Assembly: GCF_051020955.1 (NCBI RefSeq)
Contig: NW_027476195.1
Span: forward strand, 62,001-126,000
Direction of reading: 5' to 3'
Length of the DNA stretch: 64,000 nucleotides
DNA from: Megalopta genalis
Lineage: Eukaryota; Arthropoda; Insecta; Hymenoptera; Halictidae
The notes beneath the pieces were generated by a model. It had not been told where the DNA came from. It was given only the letters and a program-made list of their open reading frames with translations, and searched no databases. Of the stretch, positions 1 to 11,130 are shown piece after piece; position 1 is the stretch's first letter, and every line of letters starts with the position of its first letter. A program made the position numbers and the translations under genes.

Positions 1-2100
1 AATTCAAATCAATGCGAAGTAGAAGATTTACCTTCAAATCCATGCGATACAAATGGTTTAGCTTCAAATACTTGTGATATACATGATTTAGCTTCAGCTG
101 CATGCGAAACAAACGAGTTAGCTTCAAATCCAAACGAAACACATGATTTAGCTTCAAATAAATGCGAAATAGAAGGCTTAGCATCAAATCCATGCGACAC
201 AAATTATTTAGCTTCTCATACTTGCGATATAAGTGATAAAGCTTCAAATGCAGGTGAAACAAACGAGTGATCTTCAAATCGGAGCGTAACGCTTGAGTTA
301 ACTTCAAATCAATGGGAAGTAGAAGATTTACCTTCAAATCCATGCGAAACAAATTGTTTAGCTTCAAATACATGTGATATACATGATTTAGCTTCAGCTG
401 CATGCGAAACAATCGAGTTAGCTTCAAGTCCAAGCGAAACACATGATTTAGCTTCAAATCAATGCGAAGTAGAAGGCTTAGCATCAAATCCATGCAACAC
501 AAATTATTTAGCTTCTCATACTTGCGATATAAGTGATAAAGCTTCAAATGCAGGTGAAACAAACGAGTGATCTTCAAATCGGAGCGTAACACTTGAGTTA
601 ACTTCAAATCAATGGGAAGTAGAAGATTTACCTTCAAATCCATGCGAAACAAATGGTTTAGCTTCAAATACTTTTGATATACATGATTTAGCTTCAGCTT
701 CATGCGAAACAAACGAGTTAGCTTCAAATCCAAGCGAAACACATGATTTAGCTTCAAATCAATGCGAAATAGAAAGCTTAGCATCAAATACATGCGACAC
801 AAATTATTTAGCTTCGTATACTTGCGATATAAGTGATATAGCTTCAAATGCAGGTGAAACAAACCAGTGATCTTCACATCCAAACGTAACACTTGATTTA
901 ACTTCAAATCAACGGGAAGTAGAAGATTTACCTTTAAATCCATGCGAAACAAATGGTTTAGCTTCAAATACTTGTGATATACATGATTTAGCTTCAGCTG
1001 CATGCGAAACAAACGAGTTAGCTTCAAGTCCAAGCGAAACACATGATTTAGCTTCAAATCAATGCGAAGTAGAAGGCTCAGCATCAAATCCATGCAACAC
1101 AAATTATTTAGCTTCTCATACTTGCGATATAAGTGATAAAGCTTCAAATGCAGGCGAAACAAACGAGTAAGCTTTAGATCCAAGCGTAACACATGATTTA
1201 ACTTCAAATCAATGCGAAGTAGAAGATTTACCTTCAAATCCATGCGAAACAATTGGTTTAGCTTCAAATACTTGTGATATACATGATTTAGCTTCAGCTG
1301 CATGCGAAACAAACGAGTTAGCTTCAAATCCAAGCGAAACACATGATTTAGCTTCAAATCAATGCGAAATAGAAGGCTTAGCATCAAATCCATGCGACAC
1401 AAATTATTTAGCTTCGTATACTTGCGATATAAGTGATATAGCATCAAATGCAGGTGAAACAAACGAGTGATCTTGAAATCCAAGCGTAACACATGATTTA
1501 ACTTCAAATCAATGGGAAGTAGGAGATTTACCTTTAAATCCATGCGAAACAAATGGTTTAGCTTCAAATACTTGTGATACACATGATTTAGCTTCGGCTG
1601 CATGCGAAACAAACGAGTTAGCTTCAAATCCAAGCGAAACACATGATTTAGCTTCAAATCAATGCGAAGTAGAAGGCTTAGCATCAAATCCATGCGACAC
1701 AAATTATTTAGCTTCTCATACTTGCGATATAAGTGATAAAGCTTCAAATGCAGGCGAAACAAACGAGTAAGCTTTAGATCCAAGCGTAACACATGATTTA
1801 ACTTCAAATCAATGCGAAGTAGAAGATTTACCTTCAAATCCATGCGAAACAATTGGTTTAGCTTCAAATACTTGTGATATACATGATTTAGCTTCAGCTG
1901 CATGCGAAACAAACGAGTTAGCTTCAAATCCAAGCGAAACACATGATTTAGCTTCAAATCAATGCGAAATAGAAGGCTTAGCATCAAATCCATGCGACAC
2001 AAATTATTTAGCTTCGTATACTTGCGATATAAGTGATATAGCATCAAATGCAGGTGAAACAAACGAGTGATCTTCAAATCCAAGCGTAACACATGATTTA
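1..2100. repeat. 2.1-kb block, copy 1 (seven decamer HORs)
   Basis: Seven 300-bp HORs in perfect register. The block is repeated from 2101. Both copies share rare variants, such as GGAGCGTAAC followed by GCTTGAGTTA at about 271-300 and 2371-2400, and CTTTTGATAT at about 671 and 2771. Over the first 900 bp I saw only two substitutions between the copies before an 8-bp deletion in the second. A shorter 600-bp repeat lies inside this copy: 1141-1500 closely matches 1741-2100, including GAGTAA followed by GCTTTAGATC. Whether position 1 is a true block edge is unknown because the window starts there. Confidence 0.9.
1201..1500. repeat. Reference 300-bp decamer HOR (u1 to u10)
   Basis: This is a clean example of the standard HOR, ten 30-bp units in order. 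Short tags identify them: u1 CAATGCGAAG then AGAAGATTTA; u2 CATGCGAAAC then TTGGTTTA (usually AAATGGTTTA); u3 CTTGTGATAT; u4 CAGCTGCATG; u5 CCAAGCGAAAC; u6 AGAAGGCTTA; u7 AAATTATTTA; u8 CTTGCGATAT then AAGTGATA; u9 GCAGGTGAAAC (GCAGGCGAAAC in many HORs) ending GAGTGA; u10 CCAAGCGTAAC. Units u1-u5 and u6-u10 are sister pentamers. SphI (GCATGC) and PvuII (CAGCTG) motifs occur in u4, so they recur at about 300-bp steps in many HORs. On the + strand the frame beginning at GCT TCA reads decapeptides such as A-S-N-P-S-E-T-H-D-L, but u9 normally ends in a TGA stop. Confidence 0.93.
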
Positions 2101-4191
2101 AATTCAAATCAATGCGAAGTAGAAGATTTACCTTCAAATCCATGCGATACAAATGGTTTAGCTTCAAATACTTGTGATATACATGATTTAGCTTCAGCTG
2201 CATGCGAAACAAACGAGTTAGCTTCAAATCCAAACGAAACACATGATTTAGCTTCAAATCAATGCGAAATAGAAGGCTTAGCATCAAATCCATGCGACAC
2301 AAATTATTTAGCTTCTCATACTTGCGATATAAGTGATAAAGCTTCAAATGCAGGTGAAACAAACGAGTGATCTTCAAATCGGAGCGTAACGCTTGAGTTA
2401 ACTTCAAATCAATGGGAAGTAGAAGATTTACCTTCAAATCCATGCGAAACAAATTGTTTAGCTTCAAATACATGTGATATACATGATTTAGCTTCAGCTG
2501 CATGCGAAACAAACGAGTTAGCTTCAAGTCCAAGCGAAACACATGATTTAGCTTCAAATCAATGCGAAGTAGAAGGCTTAGCATCAAATCCATGCAACAC
2601 AAATTATTTAGCTTCTCATACTTGCGATATAAGTGATAAAGCTTCAAATGCAGGTGAAACAAACGAGTGATCTTCAAATCGGAGCGTAACACTTGAGTTA
2701 ACTTCAAATCAATGGGAAGTAGAAGATTTACCTTCAAATCCATGCGAAACAAATGGTTTAGCTTCAAATACTTTTGATATACATGATTTAGCTTCAGCTT
2801 CATGCGAAACAAACGAGTTAGCTTCAAATCCAAGCGAAACACATGATTTAGCTTCAAATCAATGCGAAATAGAAAGCTTAGCATCAAATACATGCGACAC
2901 AAATTATTTAGCTTCGTATACTTGCGGTATAAGCTTCAAATGCAGGTGAAACAAACCAGTGATCTTCACATCCCAACGTAACACTTGATTTAACTTCAAA
3001 TCAACGGGAAGTAGAAGATTTACCTTTAAATCCATGCGAAACAAATGGTTTAGCTTCAAATACTTGTGATATACATGATTTAGCTTCAGCTGCATGCGAA
3101 ACAAACGAGTTAGCTTCAAGTCCAAGCGAAACACATGATTTAGCTTCAAATCAATGCGAAGTAGAAGGCTCAGCATCAAATCCATGCAACACAAATTATT
3201 TAGCTTCTCATACTTGCGATATAAGTGATAAAGCTTCAAATGCAGGCGAAACAAACGAGTAAGCTTTAGATCCAAGCGTAACACATGATTTAACTTCAAA
3301 TCAATGCGAAGTAGAAGATTTACCTTCAAATCCATGCGAAACAATTGGTTTAGCTTCAAATACTTGTGATATACATGATTTAGCTTGAGCTGCATGCGAA
3401 ACAAACGAGTTAGCTTCAAATCCAAGCGAAACACATGATTTAGCTTCAAATCAATGCGAAATAGAAGGCTTAGCATCAAATCCATGCGACACAAATTATT
3501 TAGCTTCGTATACTTGCGATATAAGTGATATAGCATCAAATGCAGGTGAAACAAACGAGTGATCTTGAAATCCAAGCGTAACACATGATTTAACTTCAAA
3601 TCAATGGGAAGTAGGAGATTTACATTTAAATCCATGCGAAACAAATGGTTTAGCTTCAAATACTTGTGATACACATGATTTAGCTTCGGCTGCATGCGAA
3701 ACAAACGAGTTAGCTTCAAATCCAAGCGAAACACATGATTTTGCTTCAAATCAATGCGAAATAGAAGGCTTAGCATCAAATCCATGCGACACAAATTATT
3801 TAGCTTCGTATACTTGCAATATAAGTGATAAAGCATCAAATGCAGGCGAAACAAACGAGTGAGCTTTAAATCCAAGCGTAACACATGATTTAACTTCAAA
3901 TCAAAGCGAAGTAGAAGATTTACCTTCAAATCCATGCGAAACAAATGGTTTACCTTCAAATACTTGTGATATACATGATTTAGCTTCAACAGCATGCGAA
4001 ACAAACGAGTTAGCTTCAAATCCAAGCGAAACACATGATTTAGCTTCAAATCAATGCGAAGTAGAAGGCTTAGCATCAAATCCATGCAACACAAATTATT
4101 AGGTTGGTATACTTGCGATATAAGTGATATAGCTTCAAATGCAGACGAATCAAACGAGTGATCTTCAAATCCAAGCGTAACATGTGATTTA
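2101..4191. repeat. 2.1-kb block, copy 2, with an 8-bp deletion
   Basis: It matches 1-2100 almost base for base to about 3750, then continues with other HOR variants. Near 2934 an 8-bp deletion inside u8/u9 joins CTTGCGGTAT to AAGCTTCAAA. It shifts the 30-bp register and breaks every reading frame that runs through. A second 1-bp deletion lies at about 4100, in the u7/u8 junction (ATTATT followed by AGGTTGGTAT), just before the array switches to nonamer HORs. Confidence 0.88.
2926..2945. other. 8-bp deletion in u8/u9 relative to the duplicate at 826-853
   Basis: The parallel position in the first 2.1-kb copy reads CTTGCGATATAAGTGATATA before GCTTC. Here the sequence runs CTTGCGGTATAAG directly into CTTC. 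The simplest reading is loss of eight bases plus one A-to-G change. It is not a multiple of three, so no frame survives it. It is private to this copy, so it postdates the 2.1-kb duplication or is an assembly error. Confidence 0.85.
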
Positions 4192-6180
4192 ACTTCAAAT
4201 CCATGCGAAACAAAAGGTTCAGCTTCAAATACTTGTGATACACATGAATTTGTTCAGCTGCATGCGAAACAAACGATTTAGCTTCACACCCAAGGGAAAC
4301 ACATGATTTAACTGCAAATCAATGCGAAGTAGAAGGCTTACCATCAAATCCAAGCAACACAAATTATTTAGCTTCTTATACTTGCTTTATAAGTGATATA
4401 GCTTCAAATGCAGGCGAAACACACGAGTGATCTTCAAATCCAAGCGCAACACATGATTTAACTTCAAATCAATGCGAAGTAGAAGATTTACCTTCAAATC
4501 CATGCGAAACAAATGGTTTAGCTACAAATACTTGTGATATACATGATTTAGCTTCAGCTGCATGCGAAACAAACGAGTTAGCTTCAAATCCAAGCGAAAC
4601 ACATGATTTAGCTTCAAATCAATGCGAAGTAGAAGGCTTAGCATCAAATCCATGCAACACAAATTATTTAGCTTCTTATACTTGCGATATAAGTGATAAA
4701 GCTTCAAATGCTGACGAAACACACGAGTGATCTTCAAATCCAAGCGTAACACATGATTTAACTTCAAATCAACGGGAAGTAGAAGATTTAACTTCAAATC
4801 CAAGCGAAGCAAATGGTTTAGCTTCAAATACTTGTGATATACATGATTTAGCTTCAGCTGCATGCGAAACAAACGAGTTAACTTCAAATCCAAGCGAAAC
4901 ACATGATTTAGCTTCAAATCAATGCGAAGTAGAAGGCTTAGCATCTAATCCATGCAACACAAATTATTTAGCTTCGTATACTTGCGATATAAGTGATATA
5001 GCTTCAAATGCAGACGAAACAAACGAGTGATCTTCAAATCCAAGCGTAACACGTGATTTAACTTCAAATCCATGCGAAACAAATGGTTCAGCTTCAAATA
5101 CTTGTGATACACGTGAATTTGCTTCAGCTACATGTGAAACAAACGATTTAGCTTCACACCCAAGGGAAACACATGATTTAACTTCAAATCAATGCGAAGT
5201 AGAAGGCTTACCATCAAATCCAAGCAACACAAATTATTTAGCTTCTTATCCTTGCGATATAAGTGATATAGCTTCAAATGCAGGCGAAACAAACGAATGA
5301 GCTTTAAATCCAAGCGTAACACATGATTTAACTTCAAATCAACGCGAAGTAGAAGATTTACCTTCAAATCCATGCGAAACAAATGGTTTAGCTTCAGATA
5401 CTTGTGATATACATGATTTAGCTTCAACTGCATGCGAAACAAACGAGTTAGCATCAGATCCAAGCGAAACACATGATTTAACTTCAAATCAATGCGAAGT
5501 AGAAGGCTTACCATCAAATCCATGCAACACAAATTATTTAGCTTCTTATACTTGCGATATAAGTGATATAGCTTCAAATGCAGGCGAAACACACGAGTGA
5601 TCTTCAAATCCAAGCATAACACATGATTTAACTTCAAATCAATGCGAAGTAGAAGATTTACCTTCAAATCCATGCGAAACAAATGGTTTAGCTTCAGATA
5701 CTTGTGATATACATGATTTACCTTCAACTGCATGCGAAACAAACGAGTTAACTTCAAATCCAAGCGAAACACATGATTTAGCTACAAATCAATGCGAAGT
5801 AGAAGGCTTAGCATCAAATCCATGCAACACAAATTATTTAGCTTCTTATACTTGCGATATAAGTGATATAGCTTCAAATGCAGGCGAAACAAACGAATGA
5901 GCTTTAAATCCAAGCGTAACACATGATTTAACTTCAAATCAACGCGAAGTAGAAGATATAACTTCAAATCCATGCGAAACAAATGGTTTAGCTTCAGATA
6001 CTTGTGATATACATGATTTAGCTTCAACTGCATGCGAAACAAACGAGTTAGCATCTGATCCAAGCGAAACACATGATTTAACTTCAAATCAATGCGAAGT
6101 AGAAGGCTTAGCATTAAATCCATGCAACACAAATTATTTAGCTTCTTATACTTGCGATATAAGTGATATAGCTTCAAATG
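4192..6180. repeat. Mosaic of nonamer (270-bp) and decamer HORs
   Basis: From 4192 the array uses HORs in which u10 is followed directly by a u2-like unit (TTAACTTCAAATCCATGCG), skipping u1, alternating with ordinary decamers. Linked changes mark this subfamily: AATGGTTCAG in u2, CATGAATTTGC at the u3/u4 boundary, AACGATTTA in u4 and CACACCCAAGGGAAAC in u5. At 4252 the u3/u4 boundary has lost one base (GAATTTGTTCAG). Decamers from about 5331 onward carry CTTCAGATACTTG in u3. Confidence 0.85.
5061..5330. repeat. Reference 270-bp nonamer HOR variant
   Basis: Nine units. The first is a u1/u2 fusion: the ACTTC start of u1 followed by the CATGCGAAAC core of u2. Then come u3 to u10. Diagnostic changes are TTCAG at the end of the fused unit, GAATTTGC closing u3, AACGATTTA closing u4 and CACACCCAAGGGAAAC in u5. 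It is preceded by CACGTGATTTA instead of CACATGATTTA. HORs of this subfamily recur through the window, for example near 15381, 16245, 19490, 28261, 30000, 36740 and 52110. The likely origin is a one-monomer deletion fixed in one HOR and then amplified. Confidence 0.85.
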
Positions 6181-6530
6181 TAGGCGAAACAAACGAGTGA
6201 GCTTTAAATCCAAGCGTAACACATGATTTAACTTCAAATCAATGGGAAGTAGAAGATTTACCTTCAAATCCATGCGAAACAAATGGTTTAGCTTCAAATA
6301 CTTGTGATATACATGATTTAGCTTCAGCTGCATGCGAAACAAACGAGTTAGCTTCAGATCCAAGCAAAACACATGATTTAGCTTCAAATCATTGCGAAAT
6401 AGTAGGCTTAGCATCAAATCCATACGTCACAAATTATTTAGCTTCGTATACTTGCGATATAAGTGATATAGCTTCAAATGCAGGTGAAACGAACGAGAGA
6501 TCTTCAAATCCAAGCGTAACACATGATTTA

Positions 6531-6980
6531 ACTTCAAATCAATGGGAAGTAGAAGATTTACATTCAAATCCATGCGAAACAAATGGCTTAGCTTCAAATA
6601 CTTGTGATATACATGATTTAGTTTCAGCTGCATGCGAAACAAACGAGTTAGCTTCAAATCCAAGCGAAACACATGATTTAGCTTCAAATCAATGCGAAGT
6701 AGAAGGCTTAGCATCAAATCCATGCAACACAAATTATTTAGCTTCGTATACTTGCGATATAAGTGATATAGCTTCAAATGCAGGTGAAACAAACGAGTTA
6801 GCTTCAAATCCAAGCGAAACACATGATTTAGCTTCAAATCAATGCGAAATAGAAGGCTTAGCATCAAATCCATGCAACACAAATTATTTAGCTTTATATA
6901 TTTGCGATATAAGTGATATAGCTTCAAATGCAGGTGAAACAAACGAGTGATCTTCAAATCCAAGCGTTACACTTGATTTA
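6531..6980. repeat. 450-bp 15-mer HOR (extra pentamer)
   Basis: Here u9 is a u9/u4 hybrid: it starts GCAGGTGAAAC but ends GAGTTA like u4. It is followed by u5 to u8 again, then u9 and u10, giving fifteen monomers before the next u1. The same structure is carried to 8931-9380 and 11481-11930 by the block triplication. Similar hybrids near 7671, 10221 and 12771 remove the usual plus-strand stop and explain the 110-codon plus-strand open frames at 7518, 10068 and 12618. Confidence 0.85.
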
Positions 6981-7280
6981 ACTTCAAATCAATGGAAAGA
7001 AGAAGATTTACCTTCAAATCCATGAGAAACAAATGGTTTAGCTTCAAATACTTGTGATATACATGATTTAGCTTCAGCTGCATGCGAAACAAACGAGTTA
7101 GCCTCAAATCCAAGCGAAACACATGATTTAGCTTCAAATCAATGCGAAATAGAAGGCTTAGCATCAAATCCATGCGACACAAATTATTTATCTTCGTATA
7201 CTTGCGATATAAGTGATAAAGCTTCAAGTGCAGGTGAAACAAACGAGTGAGCTTTAAATCCAAGCGTAACACATGATTTA

Positions 7281-7460
7281 ACTTCAAATCAATCGGAAGT
7301 AGAAGATTTACATTCAAATCCATGCGAAACAAATGGTTTAGCTTCAAATACTTGTGATATACATGATTTAGTTTCAACTGCATGCGAAACTAACGAGTTA
7401 GCTTCAAATCCAAGCGAAACACATGATTTAGCTTCAAATCAATGCGAAGCAGAAGATTTA
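7281..7460. repeat. Pentamer-only HOR and deletion junction
   Basis: The HOR starting at 7281 has only u1 to u5 (150 bp). It is followed at 7431 by a hybrid that begins like u6 (GCTTC) and continues as the GCGAAGCAGAAG version of u1. The parallel copies at 9681 and 12231 keep the full ten units. The junction falls inside the u6/u1 sister pair, as expected for recombination between mis-paired pentamers. Confidence 0.87.
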
Positions 7461-8580
7461 GGTTCAAATCCATGCGAAACAAATGGTTTAGCTTCAAATA
7501 CTTGTGATATACATGATTTGGCTTCAGCTGCATGCGAAACAAACGAGTTAGCTTCAAATCCAATCGAAACACATGATTTAGCTTCAAATCAATGCGAAGT
7601 AGAAGGCTTAGCATCAAATCCATGCAACACAAATTATTTAGCTTCGTATACTTGCGATATAAGTGATATAGCTTCAAATGCAGGTGAAACAAACGAGTTA
7701 GCTTCAAATCCAAGCGAAACACATGATTTAGCTTCAGATCAATGCGAAATAGAAGGCTTAGCATCAAATCCATGCAACACAAATTATTTAGCTTCTTATA
7801 CTTGCGATAAAAGTGATAAAGCATCAAATGCAGGCGAAACAAACGAGTGAGCTTTAAATCCAAGCGTAACACATGATTTAACTTCAAATCAAAGCGAACT
7901 AGAAGATTTACCTTCAAATCAATGCGAAACAAATGGTTTAGCTTCAAATACTTGTGATATACATGATTTAGCTTCAACAGCATGCGAAACAAACGAGTTA
8001 GCTTCAAATCCAAGCGAAACACATGGTTTAGATTCAAGTCAATGCGAAGTAGAAGGCTTAGGATCAAATCCATGCAACCCAAATCATTTAGCTTCTTATA
8101 CTTGCGATATAAGTGATAAAGCTTCAAATGCAGGTGAAACAAACGAGTGAGCATTAAATCCAAGCGTAAGACATGATTTAGCTTCAAATCAATGCGAAGT
8201 AGAAGATTTACCTTCAAATCCATGCGAAACAAATGGTTTAGCTTCAAAAACTTGTGATATACATGATATAGCTTCAACTGCATGTGAAACAAACGAGTTA
8301 GCTTCAAATCCAAGCGAAACACATGATTTAGCTTCAAATCCATGCGAAGTAGAAGGCTTAGCATCAAATCCATGCGACACATATTATTTAGCTTCGTATA
8401 CCTGCGATATAAGTGATATAGCTTCAAATGCAGGTGAAACAAACGAGTGATCTTCAAATCCAAGCGAAACACATGATTTAGCTTCAGATCAATGCGAAAT
8501 TGAAGGCTTAGCATCAAATCCATGCAACACAAATTATTTAGCTTCATATATTTGCGATATAAGTGATATAGCTTCAAATT

Positions 8581-11130
8581 CTGGCGAAACAAACGAGTGA
8601 GCTTTAAATCCAAGCGTAACACATGATTTAACTTCAAATCAATGGGAAGTAGAAGATTTACCTTCAAATCCATGCGAAACAAATGGTTTAGCTTCAAATA
8701 CTTGTGATATACATGATTTAGCTTCAGCTGCATGCGAAACAAACGAGTTAGCTTCAGATCCAAGCAAAACACATGATTTAGCTTCAAATCAGTGCGAAAT
8801 AGTAGGCTTAGCATCAAATCCATACGTCACAAATTATTTAGCTTCGTATACTTGCGATATAAGTGATATAGCTTCAAATGCAGGTGAAACGAACGAGAGA
8901 TCTTCAAATCCAAGCGTAACACATGATTTAACTTCAAATCAATGGGAAGTAGAAGATTTACATTCAAATCCATGCGAAACAAATGGCTTAGCTTCAAATA
9001 CTTGTGATATACATGATTTAGTTTCAGCTGCATGCGAAACAAACGAGTTAGCTTCAAATCCAAGCGAAACACATGATTTAGCTTCAAATCAATGCGAAGT
9101 AGAAGGCTTAGCATCAAATCCATGCAACACAAATTATTTAGCTTCGTATACTTGCGATATAAGTGATATAGCTTCAAATGCAGGTGAAACAAACGAGTTA
9201 GCTTCAAATCCAAGCGAAACACATGATTTAGCTTCAAATCAATGCGAAATAGAAGGCTTAGCATCAAATCCATGCAACACAAATTATTTAGCTTTATATA
9301 TTTGCGATATAAGTGATATAGCTTCAAATGCAGGTGAAACAAACGAGTGATCTTCAAATCCAAGCGTTACACTTGATTTAACTTCAAATCAATGGAAAGA
9401 AGAAGATTTACCTTCAAATCCATGAGAAACAAATGGTTTAGCTTCAAATACTTGTGATATACATGATTTAGCTTCAGCTGCATGCGAAACAAACGAGTTA
9501 GCTTCAAATCCAAGCGAAACACATGATTTAGCTTCAAATCAATGCGAAATAGAAGGCTTAGCATCAAATCCATGCGACACAAATTATTTATCTTCGTATA
9601 CTTGCGATATAAGTGATATAGATTCAAATGCAGGTGAAACAAACGAGTGATCTTCAAATCCAAGCGTAACACATGATTTAACTTCAAATCAATCGGAAGT
9701 AGAAGATTTACATTCAAATCCATGCGAAACAAATGGTTTAGCTTCAAATACTTGTGATATACATGATTTAGTTTCAACTGCATGCGAAACTAACGAGTTA
9801 GCTTCAAATCCAAGCGAAACACATGATTTAGCTTCAAATCAATGCGAAATAGTAGGCTTAGCATCAAATCCATGCGACACAAATTATTTAGCTTCGTATA
9901 CTTGCGATATAAGTGATATAGCTTCAAATGCAGGTGAAACAAACGAGTGATCTTCAAATCCAAGCGTAACACATGATTTAACTTCAAATCAATGCGAAGC
10001 AGAAGATTTAGGTTCAAATCCATGCGAAACAAATGGTTTAGCTTCAAATACTTGTGATATACATGATTTGGCTTCAGCTGCATGCGAAACAAACGAGTTA
10101 GCTTCAAATCCAATCGAAACACATGATTTAGCTTCAAATCAATGCGAAGTAGAAGGCTTAGCATCAAATCCATGCAACACAAATTATTTAGCTTCGTATA
10201 CTTGCGATATAAGTGATATAGCTTCAAATGCAGGTGAAACAAACGAGTTAGCTTCAAATCCAAGCGAAACACATGATTTAGCTTCAGATCAATGCGAAAT
10301 AGAAGGCTTAGCATCAAATCCATGCAACACAAATTATTTAGCTTCTTATACTTGCGATAAAAGTGATAAAGCATCAAATGCAGGCGAAACAAACGAGTGA
10401 GCTTTAAATCCAAGCGTAACACATGATTTAACTTCAAATCAAAGCGAACTAGAAGATTTACCTTCAAATCAATGCGAAACAAATGGTTTAGCTTCAAATA
10501 CTTGTGATATACATGATTTAGCTTCAACAGCATGCGAAACAAACGAGTTAGCTTCAAATCCAAGCGAAACACATGGTTTAGATTCAAGTCAATGCGAAGT
10601 AGAAGGCTTAGGATCAAATCCATGCAACCCAAATCATTTAGCTTCTTATACTTGCGATATAAGTGATAAAGCTTCAAATGCAGGTGAAACAAACGAGTGA
10701 GCATTAAATCCAAGCGTAAGACATGATTTAGCTTCAAATCAATGCGAAGTAGAAGATTTACCTTCAAATCCATGCGAAACAAATGGTTTAGCTTCAAAAA
10801 CTTGTGATATACATGATATAGCTTCAACTGCATGTGAAACAAACGAGTTAGCTTCAAATCCAAGCGAAACACATGATTTAGCTTCAAATCCATGCGAAGT
10901 AGAAGGCTTAGCATCAAATCCATGCGACACATATTATTTAGCTTCGTATACCTGCGATATAAGTGATATAGCTTCAAATGCAGGTGAAACAAACGAGTGA
11001 TCTTCAAATCCAAGCGAAACACATGATTTAGCTTCAGATCAATGCGAAATTGAAGGCTTAGCATCAAATCCATGCAACACAAATTATTTAGCTTCATATA
11101 TTTGCGATATAAGTGATATAGCTTCAAATT
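8581..11130. repeat. 2.55-kb block, copy B
   Basis: Full-length 2550-bp copy (85 monomers). It aligns with 11131-13680 at +2550 with very few differences, for example AGTGCGAAAT at 8791 against AATGCGAAAT at 11341. Its left edge is marked by CTGGCGAAAC at 8581, which is also present at 11131 and 13681, so the repeat boundary falls in u9. Confidence 0.9.

Larger units (their letters stand above)
6181..8580. repeat. 2.55-kb block, copy A (2400 bp, one pentamer lost)
   Basis: First of three tandem copies of an 85-monomer block. It aligns with the next copy at +2400 up to about 7430 and at +2550 from 7441 onward, so exactly 150 bp (one pentamer) is missing here relative to 9841-9990. Shared rare variants include CATACGTCAC (6421, 8821, 11371), CTAACGAGTTA (7390, 9790, 12340) and CATGAGAAAC (7021, 9421, 11971). 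Confidence 0.9.

Noticed and set aside
1651..1665. Small hairpin GCTT-CAAATCC-AAGC at the start of u5 as a structural or terminator element
   Set aside because: Only a four-base stem, and it recurs wherever u5 does simply because the monomer repeats. There is no T-run or other support for function.
7518..7850. Plus-strand 110-codon frames at 7518, 10068 and 12618 (and 83 and 80 codons at 13899 and 54323) as genes
   Set aside because: They are exact satellite units made longer by u9/u4 hybrids that replace TGA with TTA. The three 110-codon copies are duplicates of one block, not independent genes.
8189..8380. Short minus-strand frames of 63-67 codons (8189, 10739, 13289, 42092, 46640, 48530, 50540, 54304, 56794)
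   Set aside because: A different minus frame of the same monomers, cut by TGA in u1 and u6 and TAA in u7 in nearly every HOR.
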